The position numbers and the translations under genes were made by a program. Below are positions 8,085-16,254 of a stretch of DNA of 64,000 bases, piece by piece. The notes beneath the pieces are model-generated. The model was not told the origin of the DNA, searched no databases, and saw nothing but the letters and a program-made list of their open reading frames with translations. Positions within the stretch are counted from its first letter, which is position 1. The number at the start of each line of letters is the position of its first letter. The stretch lies in contig NZ_JARGYD010000001.1 of assembly GCF_029168315.1 (NCBI RefSeq), forward strand, positions 496,001-560,000, read 5' to 3'. The DNA is from Psychromarinibacter halotolerans. GTDB lineage: Bacteria; Pseudomonadota; Alphaproteobacteria; Rhodobacterales; Rhodobacteraceae.

Positions 8085-9011
8085 TCAGCCGTCCTGCGCC
8101 AGCGGGTGGTGATCCAGCACCAGTTCCTTCAGCCGTTCGTCCAGAACGTGGGTGTAGATCTCGGTCGTGGACACGTCCGCGTGCCCCAGCAGCGTCTGGA
8201 TCGACACAAGGTCGGCGCCATTCGCCAGCAGGTGCGTCGCGAAGGCATGGCGCAGGGTGTGCGGCGTGACCTTGTCGGGCGACACGCCGCCCGCGACCGC
8301 CAGTTCCTTGATCAGCATGTAGAACCTGTGCCGCGTCAGGTGGCCCGACTTGCCGCGCGACGGGAACAGGAAGGCCGAGGCCGACGCCCCCCGCGCGCGG
8401 GCCTCGTCCTCTTGCGTGTCGCGCAGCGCCAGCCATGCCCGCAGCGCGTCGCGCGCTGGCGGTGACAGGGGCACCATGCGTTCCTTGCCGCCCTTGCCCT
8501 TCACCAGCAACATGCGCGGATCGCCCCGCGCCGCCGACACGGGCAGGGTGACCAGTTCCGACACGCGCATTCCGGTCGCGTACAGCAGTTCCAGCAGGCA
8601 GGTGTTGCGCAGCCGGTCCGACTTGGACCGCCCGTGTTCTTGCGCCGCACCCAGAAGCGCGTCGATTTCCGGCACCGACAGCGTCTTGGGCAGCTTCGCG
8701 TCGCGGCCCGGGCCCTTGATCTGGATCGCCGGGTTGTCGGTACGCCAGCCTTCCTCGAAGGCGAAGCGGTACAGCTGGCGGATCGCCGACAGGCGCCGGG
8801 CGCGGGTCGAACGGGCCAGCCCCTGCGCGTCGCAGAACACGAGGTAATCCTCGATGTCCGACCGCGCCGCAGTGGAAAAGTCCAGGTTTCGGGTGTCCAG
8901 CCAGCCGCCGAAGTCTTTCAGGTCGCGGGCATAGGCAAGCTGGGTGTTGGTCGCGGCATCCAGTTCCGCGGCCTGCGCCTCAAGGAAGGTCTGGACCCAG
9001 TACCGTGTCAT
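8085..9011 (-). CDS. xerD: Site-specific tyrosine recombinase XerD
   Basis: 308 residues, normal for XerC/XerD. The N-terminal SAM-like core-binding domain (about 1-95) is followed by the catalytic domain with all active-site residues: R149 in ATGMR, K176 in KGGKER, H251 and R254 in HTLRHAF, H277 in LLGHADVS and nucleophile Y286 in TEIYTHV. With XerC it resolves chromosome dimers at dif during division. The D rather than C assignment rests on the neighbouring divergent aroK-aroB, a recurrent alphaproteobacterial arrangement, and on general resemblance. The start overlaps the upstream gene's stop as ATGA, so it is the third gene of a small operon. Confidence 0.92.
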   Translation of the reverse strand: MTRYWVQTFLEAQAAELDAATNTQLAYARDLKDFGGWLDTRNLDFSTAARSDIEDYLVFCDAQGLARSTRARRLSAIRQLYRFAFEEGWRTDNPAIQIKGPGRDAKLPKTLSVPEIDALLGAAQEHGRSKSDRLRNTCLLELLYATGMRVSELVTLPVSAARGDPRMLLVKGKGGKERMVPLSPPARDALRAWLALRDTQEDEARARGASASAFLFPSRGKSGHLTRHRFYMLIKELAVAGGVSPDKVTPHTLRHAFATHLLANGADLVSIQTLLGHADVSTTEIYTHVLDERLKELVLDHHPLAQDG

Positions 9012-10582
9012 GCTTCCTCGACAAGGATCATCGTCTGAAGCGCGAACCGGCGGGCGGTGTCTTCCAGCCCGACGGCCCGGAACAGTGCGATCGCCTCGGA
9101 CAGCTTTTCAAGGTCGCCCGCCGCGCCGTCGGCCGCCATGCCGATTGCGCGCAGGATCGCCTCGCCCAGATTGCCGCGCTGCACCAGCGGCACCAGCCGT
9201 TCGGGCGGCTGCGTGGCGCGGAAGCCGTCGGCGATGGCGGCGGCGGTGGCGTCCGGCGGCGAGACCACCGACAAGTTGCCGCGCGCGATGGCTTTCAGGA
9301 ACTGTTCGCGCGGGTCCTGCGTCTCGTGCGTCTGCGCCACGGCTTCGTAGCCGTCGGACAACAGGCCCATCTCGAAGGCGATGTGACCGGCCTCGCCCTC
9401 TAGCGTGTGCTCGGCCAGCTTGTCGGCGTAGATGCGGGCGAAGACCGGCCGCAGCGCCGCGTCCTCCAGCGTGGTCCACATGTCGATCAGCGCATCGGAC
9501 AGCCCCGCGCCGGTGTCGCTGTCCAGCGCGGCGTCCAGCTTCTGCACGGCGGCCACGCGGTCCCAGACGCCGCCCGACGCCGCCGGTTTGCGTTCGGTGT
9601 AAAGCCCGAGCAGGTGGTTCACGTCGATGGCGCCCGACCGGGCCAGCCGCTCGGCGGCCTCCAGTTGTGATTTCCAGCCGCTGGCCAGTTGCAGGTCGGC
9701 ACGGGCGAAGGGCAGGGGCAGGATGTTCGTCGGGATCGGTTCGCCGACCGCCTCGTACAGGCGGAACACCAGCGGGGACGGCCGCGAGGGCGGCGCAAGC
9801 TCTGGCGCGTCATCGAAGGTTTCGGGGTCAAGGTAACGGCCAAGGATCGCGTCCTCGGCGCCGGTCAGTTCCCCCAGCGCGCGGCCGGTCGACAGGGTGA
9901 CGGCGGCGGCCTGCCAGTCGCCGTTGCGGGCAAGGCAGAACACCGACGCCGCCAGCGAGGGCGACAGGTCGGGCGCGTCGTCCAGCATCTTGCAGGCGAT
10001 GTCCTCGGTGCCGATCAGCAGGCTGGCGTCGAAGTACCGCGAGAACGTGGCCGCGGACGTCGGGCCCGCGCGTTCAAGCAAGGCCACCGCCTGTTCCACC
10101 GCGCCGACGGAGATCAGCGTGTCCACGCGGGCAAGGAACAGGGCGTCGGACGGGTCGCTGTCCGCTGGCGGGTCCAGTTCGGCCAGCAGCAGTCGCAGCA
10201 GAAGGTCCTGCAGCGCCGGAAGCTGACCGCCCTGCAGCGCCTTGAACCCGGCGGCAAGGTCGGCAGAGGCGCTGTTGCCCCACAGATCGCGGGGCAGGCC
10301 GGTGACGGACACCGGAAGCAGCCCGACCGCGTCGGTCTTCACCACGCCAAGCGGGGTGACGGAAATCGACTCGACCCCGGCACTGTCGGTGGTCGAGGGT
10401 TCGGACGGCAGATCCAGCTTCGAGGATTCGTCGAGGCTGTCGGACAGCCAGTCGATCGCAGACATCGGCCCATTGCCGGACGTCGTGCCCGTTTCGGGCG
10501 TCGTCTGTGCCGTGGCCGCCGTACCGGCGCCCAGCGCCAGCACAAGACCCAGCGTCAAGGCGGTCGGAACGCTATGCACCAT
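9008..10582 (-). CDS. Exported helical-repeat protein of unknown function
   Basis: 524 residues. The N-terminus MVHSVPTALTLGLVLALGAG ending in ATAQ is a plausible Sec signal peptide. The rest is rich in Ala, Leu and Asp and has the periodic helix-turn-helix pattern of TPR/SEL1-like solenoids (for example LFLARVDTLISVGAVEQAVA and ASVFCLARNGDWQAAAVTL), with no cysteine pairs or catalytic motif. It is likely a periplasmic scaffold. It sits between a 44-residue membrane protein gene (10-bp overlap) and xerD (4-bp overlap), so the three are probably co-transcribed. Genes in this position are often conserved in Rhodobacterales without an assigned function. Confidence 0.75.
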   Translation of the reverse strand: MVHSVPTALTLGLVLALGAGTAATAQTTPETGTTSGNGPMSAIDWLSDSLDESSKLDLPSEPSTTDSAGVESISVTPLGVVKTDAVGLLPVSVTGLPRDLWGNSASADLAAGFKALQGGQLPALQDLLLRLLLAELDPPADSDPSDALFLARVDTLISVGAVEQAVALLERAGPTSAATFSRYFDASLLIGTEDIACKMLDDAPDLSPSLAASVFCLARNGDWQAAAVTLSTGRALGELTGAEDAILGRYLDPETFDDAPELAPPSRPSPLVFRLYEAVGEPIPTNILPLPFARADLQLASGWKSQLEAAERLARSGAIDVNHLLGLYTERKPAASGGVWDRVAAVQKLDAALDSDTGAGLSDALIDMWTTLEDAALRPVFARIYADKLAEHTLEGEAGHIAFEMGLLSDGYEAVAQTHETQDPREQFLKAIARGNLSVVSPPDATAAAIADGFRATQPPERLVPLVQRGNLGEAILRAIGMAADGAAGDLEKLSEAIALFRAVGLEDTARRFALQTMILVEEA

Positions 10583-10706
10583 CCAGAATCACCGGCTGAC
10601 TTATGTCCTCCTGCGTCGGGCTCATGTCCCCGAGATAGGCATACCCCGCCAGTCCGATCGCACCCAGCACCACGAGGATCAGGATGAGTTTGAACAGTAT
10701 CTTCAT
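10572..10706 (-). CDS. 44-residue single-pass membrane microprotein
   Basis: Short frame from ATG at 10704-10706 to the stop at 10572-10574, overlapping the start of the next gene by 11 bp. The protein begins MKILFKLILILVVLGAIGLA, a lysine-flanked transmembrane helix, followed by a short acidic tail containing MSPTQEDISQP. The leader reads GGCAGAGACCCC before the ATG, giving a modest GAG ribosome site. An AT-rich TTTATATATG stretch at 10753-10762 could be part of its promoter. Overlap with a real operon, good start context and a clean helix-plus-tail layout support a genuine gene. Function unknown; it may anchor or assist the exported repeat protein. Confidence 0.7.
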   Translation of the reverse strand: MKILFKLILILVVLGAIGLAGYAYLGDMSPTQEDISQPVILDGA

Positions 10707-10814
10707 GGGGTCTCTGCCTTGTTTCGCCGTTCTCGTTCGCGGCTGCGCCGGATTTATATATGGCATTTCCCGGCATGACACGCCATTCAGTCCTGCGAAA
10801 CGTGATTTGGGCAG

Positions 10815-11375
10815 GTGTGTGCCGTTTTGAAGTACCGGCTGAAGAAAACCGTCGTGCTGGTGGGCATGATGGGATCGGGGAAGACCGCCGTGGGACAGGC
10901 GCTTGGGCGCCTGTTGGGCGTGCCGTTTCTTGATTCCGATAACGAGATCACCGTCGCGGCGAACCTGACGATTCCCGAGATCTTCGAACGCTATGGCGAA
11001 CCGTTCTTCCGCGAGAAGGAAAGTCAGGTCATCGCGCGCCTGCTGGAAGGCGGGCCGGCGATCCTGTCGACAGGCGGCGGCGCCTACCTGTCGGGCGATA
11101 ACCGCGAGATGATCTCGGCCCGTGGCGTGGCGGTGTGGTTGCGGGCGGATTTGGACCTTTTGTGGAGCAGGGTGCGCCACAAGAACACGCGGCCTCTGCT
11201 GCGTACCGCCGATCCTTACAAGACGCTGGCCGACCTGTGCGAACGGCGCCAGCCCTATTACGCGAAGGCCGACCTCGTGGCCGACGCCCGCGCGGACTAC
11301 GCGATCGAGGAAATGGCGCAGAAGGTGGCCGATGTGCTGGCTTCGCGCGACGACGTGCTGGAGATGACGGAATGA
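10815..11375 (+). CDS. aroK: Shikimate kinase
   Basis: 186 residues from GTG 10815; a TTG at 10827 is an equally possible start and the ribosome site does not decide it. The Walker A loop GMMGSGKTAVGQ (about 17-28), the shikimate-binding region DSDNEI, FREKES, the STGGGAY loop and the LID arginine region HKNTRPLL are all present. It phosphorylates the 3-hydroxyl of shikimate in the aromatic amino acid pathway. It is coupled to aroB by an ATGA overlap and is divergent from the xerD operon. Confidence 0.95.
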   Translation: MCAVLKYRLKKTVVLVGMMGSGKTAVGQALGRLLGVPFLDSDNEITVAANLTIPEIFERYGEPFFREKESQVIARLLEGGPAILSTGGGAYLSGDNREMISARGVAVWLRADLDLLWSRVRHKNTRPLLRTADPYKTLADLCERRQPYYAKADLVADARADYAIEEMAQKVADVLASRDDVLEMTE

Positions 11376-12484
11376 CGGAAACGGTTCGGGTCGAGCTGGG
11401 CGCGCGCGCCTACGACGTGCGCATCGGCGAGGGTCTGATCGCGGACGCGGCGGCCGAGATCGCGCCGCTGCTGGCGCGGCCGCGCGTCGCAATCGTCACC
11501 GACGAGACCGTGGCCGCCGTCCATCTTGGCCCGTTGCAGACGGCGCTGACGGCGGGGGGCATCGACAGCGTGGCGCTGAAGCTTCCGGCGGGCGAGGCGA
11601 CGAAGGGCTGGCCGCAGTTCACCCGCACCGTCGAATGGCTGCTGGACCAGAAGATCGAGCGGCGCGACATCGTGGTGGCGCTTGGCGGCGGCGTGATCGG
11701 CGATCTCGCCGGGTTCGCAGCGGCGGTGCTGCGGCGGGGCGTGCGGTTCGTGCAGATCCCCACCTCGCTTCTGGCGCAGGTCGACAGTTCCGTCGGCGGC
11801 AAGACCGGGATCAACGCGCCGCAGGGCAAGAACCTGATCGGCGCGTTCCACCAGCCCGCGCTGGTGCTGGCCGACATCGGCGTGCTGGGTACGCTGACCC
11901 CGCGCGATTTCCTTGCCGGGTACGGCGAGGTGGTGAAATACGGGATGCTCGGCGACGCGGCGTTCTTCGACTGGCTCGAGGCGAATGGCCCGGCGCTGGC
12001 CGCGGGCGATGTGGCGCTGCGCACCAAGGCGGTGCACCGGTCGGTACAGATGAAGGCAGAGATCGTGGCGCGGGACGAGACAGAGCAGGGCGACCGCGCG
12101 CTGCTGAACCTTGGCCACACCTTCTGCCACGCGCTAGAGGCGGCGACCGGCTATTCCGACCGGCTGCTGCACGGCGAAGGCGTCGCCATCGGCTGCGCGC
12201 TGGCGTTCGAAACCTCGGCGCGGATGGGGCTGTGTTCGCAGGAAACCCCCAGCCGGGTGCGGGCGCACCTGCGCGACATGGGGACGAAGGTGGACCTGTC
12301 CGACATTCCGGGCGATCTGCCCGACGCGGACGGTCTGCTGGACCTGATGGGGCAGGACAAGAAGGTGATCGACGGCCGTTTGCGCTTTATTCTTGCGCGG
12401 GGCATCGGCGAGGCCTTCGTAACCTCGGACGTGGATCGTGACCTTGTCCGGGGCGTTCTGGCAGAGGCGCTGGCCGCCCGCTAG
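11372..12484 (+). CDS. aroB: 3-dehydroquinate synthase
   Basis: 370 residues from the ATG overlapping the aroK stop. NAD- and metal-binding landmarks are GGGVIGDLAGFAAA, PTSLLAQVDSSVGGKTGIN, PQGKNLIGAFHQP, the RDETEQGDRALLNLGHTFCH metal histidines and HGEGVAIG. It converts DAHP to 3-dehydroquinate, the second step of the shikimate pathway. The first step is supplied by the class II DAHP synthase at 60699-62066 in this window. Length and motif order are standard. Confidence 0.97.
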   Translation: MTETVRVELGARAYDVRIGEGLIADAAAEIAPLLARPRVAIVTDETVAAVHLGPLQTALTAGGIDSVALKLPAGEATKGWPQFTRTVEWLLDQKIERRDIVVALGGGVIGDLAGFAAAVLRRGVRFVQIPTSLLAQVDSSVGGKTGINAPQGKNLIGAFHQPALVLADIGVLGTLTPRDFLAGYGEVVKYGMLGDAAFFDWLEANGPALAAGDVALRTKAVHRSVQMKAEIVARDETEQGDRALLNLGHTFCHALEAATGYSDRLLHGEGVAIGCALAFETSARMGLCSQETPSRVRAHLRDMGTKVDLSDIPGDLPDADGLLDLMGQDKKVIDGRLRFILARGIGEAFVTSDVDRDLVRGVLAEALAAR

Positions 12485-12503
12485 GGGCGACCAGCCGCGG
12501 GGA

Positions 12504-12908
12504 TCAGGCGGTAACCGCGCTGCCCGACTTCATTTTGCTGTCCAGGCTCCATGCGCCGGGGCCTGCGAAGACGAAGTACAGGAACGCGAAGCAGTACATG
12601 ATCGCCAGCTCGCCGCCGTTCAGGATCGGCAGGAAGTTCGACGGGGCGTGCATGAACCAGTAGGCATAGGCCATCATGCCGGACAGGATGAAGGCGACCG
12701 GCCGGGTGAACAGGCCGAGGATGATCAGGATACCGCCGACCAGTTCAAGGATGCCGCCAATGCCCATCAGGCTGGCAATCGGCGGCTGGCCGTATTCGCT
12801 GGCGGGGAAGCCAAGGATTTTCTGGGTGCCGTGCTGAAGGAACAGCAGGCCGGTAACGATGCGGAGAATGGCAAGGACGCGGGGCGCCTGTGCGTTCAGG
12901 GTGTTCAT
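12504..12908 (-). CDS. DoxX-family membrane protein
   Basis: 134 residues with four hydrophobic helices. The first contains the family signature ILRIVTGLLFLQHGTQKILG, followed by GGILELVGGILIILGLFTRPVA. DoxX/YphA-type proteins are small inner-membrane proteins, some linked to redox or sulfur metabolism, mostly uncharacterised. Monocistronic, convergent with aroB. The specific role here is unknown. Confidence 0.88.
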   Translation of the reverse strand: MNTLNAQAPRVLAILRIVTGLLFLQHGTQKILGFPASEYGQPPIASLMGIGGILELVGGILIILGLFTRPVAFILSGMMAYAYWFMHAPSNFLPILNGGELAIMYCFAFLYFVFAGPGAWSLDSKMKSGSAVTA

Positions 12909-13051
12909 TGGATGGTCTCTCAGTTTGCTCGGGACCGCGGCGCGCGGCCTGCCTTCACACCTACTGCGACGTTAGCCGTGGAAAAACGCACATTACCGCG
13001 CAGTCAACGTGCGCAGGTGAGCAGAACCGATGCCGGTGCCGATGAACGGCG

Positions 13052-13669
13052 TCAGGCGTCCAGCGCGACCGCGGTGAAAAGCATCAGGAAGCCGAGTTCG
13101 GTGTACAGCGACAGTCCGGACAGCGCAGACACCAGCGGATCGCCGGTCGGATCCGGGGTGGTCAGAACCACAAGGCAGATCGACGCAGAGATGCCGAAGA
13201 CGCTGATCGCCAGCGGAAGGATGCTGCGTCCTTGAACGGTCGCCAAGACGGCAAGCCCGCCAAGGATCATTCCGAACGACGTCACCGGGGACATGCGATC
13301 CGTATAGGGCCGATCGCCGGGCAGGAAGAAGGCCAGACCGTCGTGAAGCCCGGTCAGGATCGCCAGATAATTGGCCGCGGCCAAGGCAATGGCCGCAAGC
13401 ACCAGCACTTGCGCTATGACTTTGTCCGACCGCCCACCAGCCTGAAACACGATTAGGGCAAGGCCGATCAGCACGAAACAGAACGCCGTCAACGGCACCA
13501 TCGCGGCCGCATCCTGTGCCGGGCGCACCAACTGCCAGTGGTCGCCAAGCCAACCGAACGCAAGGATCACCGCCGCTGACACAACCATAGCGCCTGCCAC
13601 GATGGGAGACATCCGAGCAATACGCCCGGCACGCTGATCGATGACGTCGATCGGGTCGTTGATTCTCAT
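13052..13669 (-). CDS. Membrane protein resembling the sensor half of a kinase/cyclase, no output domain
   Basis: 205 residues from the ATG at 13669, which has GCGGAGTCC upstream; an in-frame ATG at 13711 lacks a ribosome site. About six hydrophobic helices. Two segments repeat the same pattern: MVPLTAFCFVLIGLALIVF and MSPVTSFGMILGGLAVLAT. This (M-x-P-x-T-x-hydrophobic) motif is typical of the membrane sensory region found ahead of PAS, histidine kinase or GGDEF domains. Here the protein stops right after the helices, so it would sense or bind something without its own output. The ~140-bp gap to the DoxX gene shows nothing clear. Confidence 0.7.
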   Translation of the reverse strand: MRINDPIDVIDQRAGRIARMSPIVAGAMVVSAAVILAFGWLGDHWQLVRPAQDAAAMVPLTAFCFVLIGLALIVFQAGGRSDKVIAQVLVLAAIALAAANYLAILTGLHDGLAFFLPGDRPYTDRMSPVTSFGMILGGLAVLATVQGRSILPLAISVFGISASICLVVLTTPDPTGDPLVSALSGLSLYTELGFLMLFTAVALDA

Positions 13670-13834
13670 TCGGGAGGACTCCGCAATAGTCCTGAACCTT
13701 AACATCACCATACGGCAATTAAAGTTATAAATGGACCTTAATCCAGATAAATTTTCTAGCTTAAGGTTCTGAAATTACATGACGAAATCAGGCATTTGCG
13801 CCATGCGCGCGATGTGGCCCACCGCTGAACGAGA

Positions 13835-13865
13835 ACGGCCGGAGCGATCTGCACGCTCCGGCCGT
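13835..13865 (-). terminator. Hairpin terminator downstream of ssb
   Basis: ACGGCCGGAGCG (13835-13846) and CGCTCCGGCCGT (13854-13865) form a perfect 12-bp stem with a 7-nt loop, 30 nt after the ssb stop on the minus strand. The following tract (TCTCGTTC) is T-poor, so termination may be incomplete or Rho-aided. Confidence 0.75.
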
Positions 13866-13894
13866 CAGTTTGCGTCAGGCAGTGCGTCTCTGCC

Positions 13895-14398
13895 TTAGAA
13901 CGGGATCTCGTCGTCGATGTCGCCAGCCGGGGCCGGGCCGCCGTAGCCGCCGCCACCACTGCCGCCGCCATAGCCGCCGCCCGACGACCCGCCGCCGTAA
14001 CCGCCGCGGTCGTCGTAGCCGCCGCCACCACCGCCGCCGCCTTCACCGCGGCCGTCCAGCATGGTCAGCACGCCGTCGTAGCCTTGCAGCACGACCTCGG
14101 TCGAATAGCGGTCCTGGCCGGACTGGTCCTGCCATTTGCGGGTTTGCAGCTTGCCCTCGATATACACCTTCGAGCCCTTGCGCAGGTACTGCTCGGCGAT
14201 GCGCACCAGCCCTTCCTGGAAGATCGCGACCGAGTGCCACTCGGTCCGCTCGCGGCGTTCGCCGGTGTTGCGGTCTTTCCAGGTTTCAGAAGTGGCGATG
14301 CGCAGGTTGCAGACCTTGCCGCCGTTCTGGAAATTCCGGACCTCGGGATCGCGCCCCAGGTTGCCAATCAGGATTACCTTGTTCACGGAACCGGCCAT
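13895..14398 (-). CDS. ssb: Single-stranded DNA-binding protein
   Basis: 167 residues from the ATG at 14398 (MAGSVNKVILIGNLGRDPEV), with AAGGA upstream. The OB fold occupies about 1-110 (ETWKDRNTGERRERTEWHSV, YIEGKLQTRKWQDQ). A glycine-tyrosine-rich linker of imperfect GGYGGG repeats covers about 118-155, and the conserved acidic tip DDEIPF that recruits repair and replication partners ends the protein. It coats ssDNA in replication, repair and recombination. The linker DNA (13920-14045) is a low-complexity GGC/GCC-rich tract that could vary in length between strains. No LexA-like box is evident upstream. Confidence 0.97.
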   Translation of the reverse strand: MAGSVNKVILIGNLGRDPEVRNFQNGGKVCNLRIATSETWKDRNTGERRERTEWHSVAIFQEGLVRIAEQYLRKGSKVYIEGKLQTRKWQDQSGQDRYSTEVVLQGYDGVLTMLDGRGEGGGGGGGGYDDRGGYGGGSSGGGYGGGSGGGGYGGPAPAGDIDDEIPF

Positions 14399-14599
14399 GC
14401 ACAGCGTCCTTTCGTCGAATCCGATGTCGTCGGAAGCCTTGTTAGACCACCCGCCCAGTGTGAACAAATTGTTAATCCGGCTGCGCGCACGCAAGCACTC
14501 GGCGGCGCTTTGCTTGGCTTAAGACGCAGAGCGCCCGCAGGGGTGGCGGTTCGGCAGGAATTCGATAAACTGCGCAGCAGATTTCGAAGGAACAGTCAG

Positions 14600-15184
14600 A
14601 TGCGTATTTTCTGGGGGGGCATCTGCGCCGCTGCCATGTTCGGCGCAGGAGCTGCATCGGCCGAAGGCCTGAATTTCTCGTCCAAGAACCGGCTGGGGCT
14701 TTTCTCGTCGCAGACCAGCGTTCTCGATAACCGTGCGGCGACGCAGTACAAAAGCTCGGTCCGGTTTCAGCCGAAGACCTATGAGGACACGACGCCCGCA
14801 CCGGCCTTCACCGGCAAGTACAAGGGTCCGTACCTTGATATGGCGCGCGCCGCGGCGCGCAGGCATGGCATCCCCGAGGACCTGTTCCTGCGGCTGGTGC
14901 AGCAGGAATCGGGCTGGAACCCGTCGATCGAGTCGCACAAGGGCGCCTATGGTCTTGCCCAGCTGATGCCCGCCACGGCGCGCACGCTTGGCGTCGATCA
15001 CACCGATCCGGTGCAGAACCTCGACGGCGGTGCCCGGTACCTGAAGATGCAGTACGACCGTTTCGGATCGTGGCGCCTTGCGCTTGCGGCCTACAACGCG
15101 GGCCCGGAGGCGGTCGAGAAATACGACGGCGTGCCGCCCTATGCCGAGACGACCAATTACGTGAAGGTCATCTGGGGTCACTGA
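14600..15184 (+). CDS. Lytic transglycosylase, SLT family 1
   Basis: 194 residues from the ATG at 14600, with GAAGGA 8 nt upstream. A signal peptide (MRIFWGGICAAAMFGAGAAS, AEG) precedes a ~50-residue linker and a compact SLT domain: LVQQESGWNP with catalytic E103, then GAYGLAQLMPATA, GGARYLKMQYDRF and LALAAYNAGPEAV. It is a periplasmic peptidoglycan lyase of minimal size, of the kind used for local wall remodelling or assembly of envelope machines. No such machine is adjacent. Transcribed separately from the divergent ssb. Confidence 0.92.
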   Translation: MRIFWGGICAAAMFGAGAASAEGLNFSSKNRLGLFSSQTSVLDNRAATQYKSSVRFQPKTYEDTTPAPAFTGKYKGPYLDMARAAARRHGIPEDLFLRLVQQESGWNPSIESHKGAYGLAQLMPATARTLGVDHTDPVQNLDGGARYLKMQYDRFGSWRLALAAYNAGPEAVEKYDGVPPYAETTNYVKVIWGH

Positions 15185-15299
15185 TCCCGCCTCTGCGGCC
15201 CACAGGCGGCGCCGGACTCCGCGCCGCTTTGCCCCCATTGTCGCAAGCTACGGAACAATCCCGCGTCCAACGTGTTCCCTGAAGGAAGGGAGACGTTCC

Positions 15300-16163
15300 G
15301 TGGCAAATTCCGATCTTTCGTGGTCCGTACCGGTCATGCGCGCCGGGTACATCGGGCGGGGGCTTACCTATCTTGTGATAGCTGGGGTCTCGCTCTGGAC
15401 GATTTACCGAGGCGGCCAAGCGCAAGGCACGGGCGAGTCGATGGCCCGACTGGACAACAGCGGCTGGGGCACGGCGGTGCTGGTGCTGATCGCGCTGGGG
15501 CTGTTCGCCTATCTGATCTGGCGGCTGGTGGACGCGTGGTGGGACCTTGAAGCCTACGGCAGCGGCGGCAAAGGCTTTATCGCCCGCACCGGCATGGTCG
15601 TCACCGGCGTCATTCACGGCGCTCTTGGCGTGGCGGCCCTGTCGCTGATCTTCGGGCAAGGCGGCAGCGATGGTGAATCGAAGATCGCCCATTACACCGG
15701 CGAGGCGCTGGCGATGCCCTATGGCCGGTATCTCGTTGGCGCGATCGGGCTGATCACGCTCGGCGCCGGTATCTTCTACGCCTACAAGGGGTTCGCCGAG
15801 AAGTACCGCGAGCACCTGCGCGGTAACAGCGTGACGCTTCACATGAACTGGGCGCTGAAGGCCGGGCTTGTGGCACAGGGCGTGATCGTGGGCGTTGTCG
15901 GCCTGCTGTTCTGCCGCGCGGCGCTGTTCGGTGACCCCGAGCAGGCCGGTGGCCTGAAGCAGGTCTTCGAATTCCTCAGCGCGCAGGCTTTCGGACAAGT
16001 GATCGTCGGAGTGGTTTGCGTCGGGCTGCTGGGCTTTGCCCTGTTCTGCTTCGTGAACGCGGGCTACCGCATCATCCCGCGCGTCGCCGATGACGATATC
16101 GAGACGCTGGGCGCGCAGCTGAAACAATTGAAGAACAAAGGCGAGCGCAGCGTGACCGCCTGA
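15300..16163 (+). CDS. DUF1206 multi-pass membrane protein
   Basis: 287 residues from a GTG at 15300, preceded by AAGGGAGACGTTCC. Three tandem two-helix repeats are seen, each opening with a similar phrase (AGYIGRGLTYLVIAG, TGMVVTGVIHGALG, AGLVAQGVIVGVVG), the arrangement of the DUF1206 family. Inner-membrane protein of unknown function. A soluble lysine-rich C-tail (LKQLKNKGERS) probably faces the cytoplasm. A strong terminator follows 43 nt after the stop. Confidence 0.88.
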   Translation: MANSDLSWSVPVMRAGYIGRGLTYLVIAGVSLWTIYRGGQAQGTGESMARLDNSGWGTAVLVLIALGLFAYLIWRLVDAWWDLEAYGSGGKGFIARTGMVVTGVIHGALGVAALSLIFGQGGSDGESKIAHYTGEALAMPYGRYLVGAIGLITLGAGIFYAYKGFAEKYREHLRGNSVTLHMNWALKAGLVAQGVIVGVVGLLFCRAALFGDPEQAGGLKQVFEFLSAQAFGQVIVGVVCVGLLGFALFCFVNAGYRIIPRVADDDIETLGAQLKQLKNKGERSVTA

Positions 16164-16205
16164 CGCGACAACGGAACACGCGCCCGTTCTGTAAACGACA
16201 GCAAG

Positions 16206-16234
16206 ACGCCCTGGCTATGCGCCGGGGCGTTTTT
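16206..16234 (+). terminator. Rho-independent terminator after DUF1206 gene
   Basis: ACGCCCTGG (16206-16214) pairs with CCGGGGCGT (16222-16230) with one T-G wobble and a 7-nt loop, followed directly by TTTTT at 16230-16234. Confidence 0.9.
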
Positions 16235-16254
16235 CGTCTGCCCCGCGATCATGG

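Noticed and set aside
13920..14045. GGY/GGC repeats as a non-coding or CRISPR-like array
   Set aside because: They encode the glycine-rich linker of Ssb in frame, a normal feature of this protein.
14399..14599. SOS box in the ssb/lytic transglycosylase divergent region
   Set aside because: A GAAC-like half site occurs but no second half at the required spacing was found.
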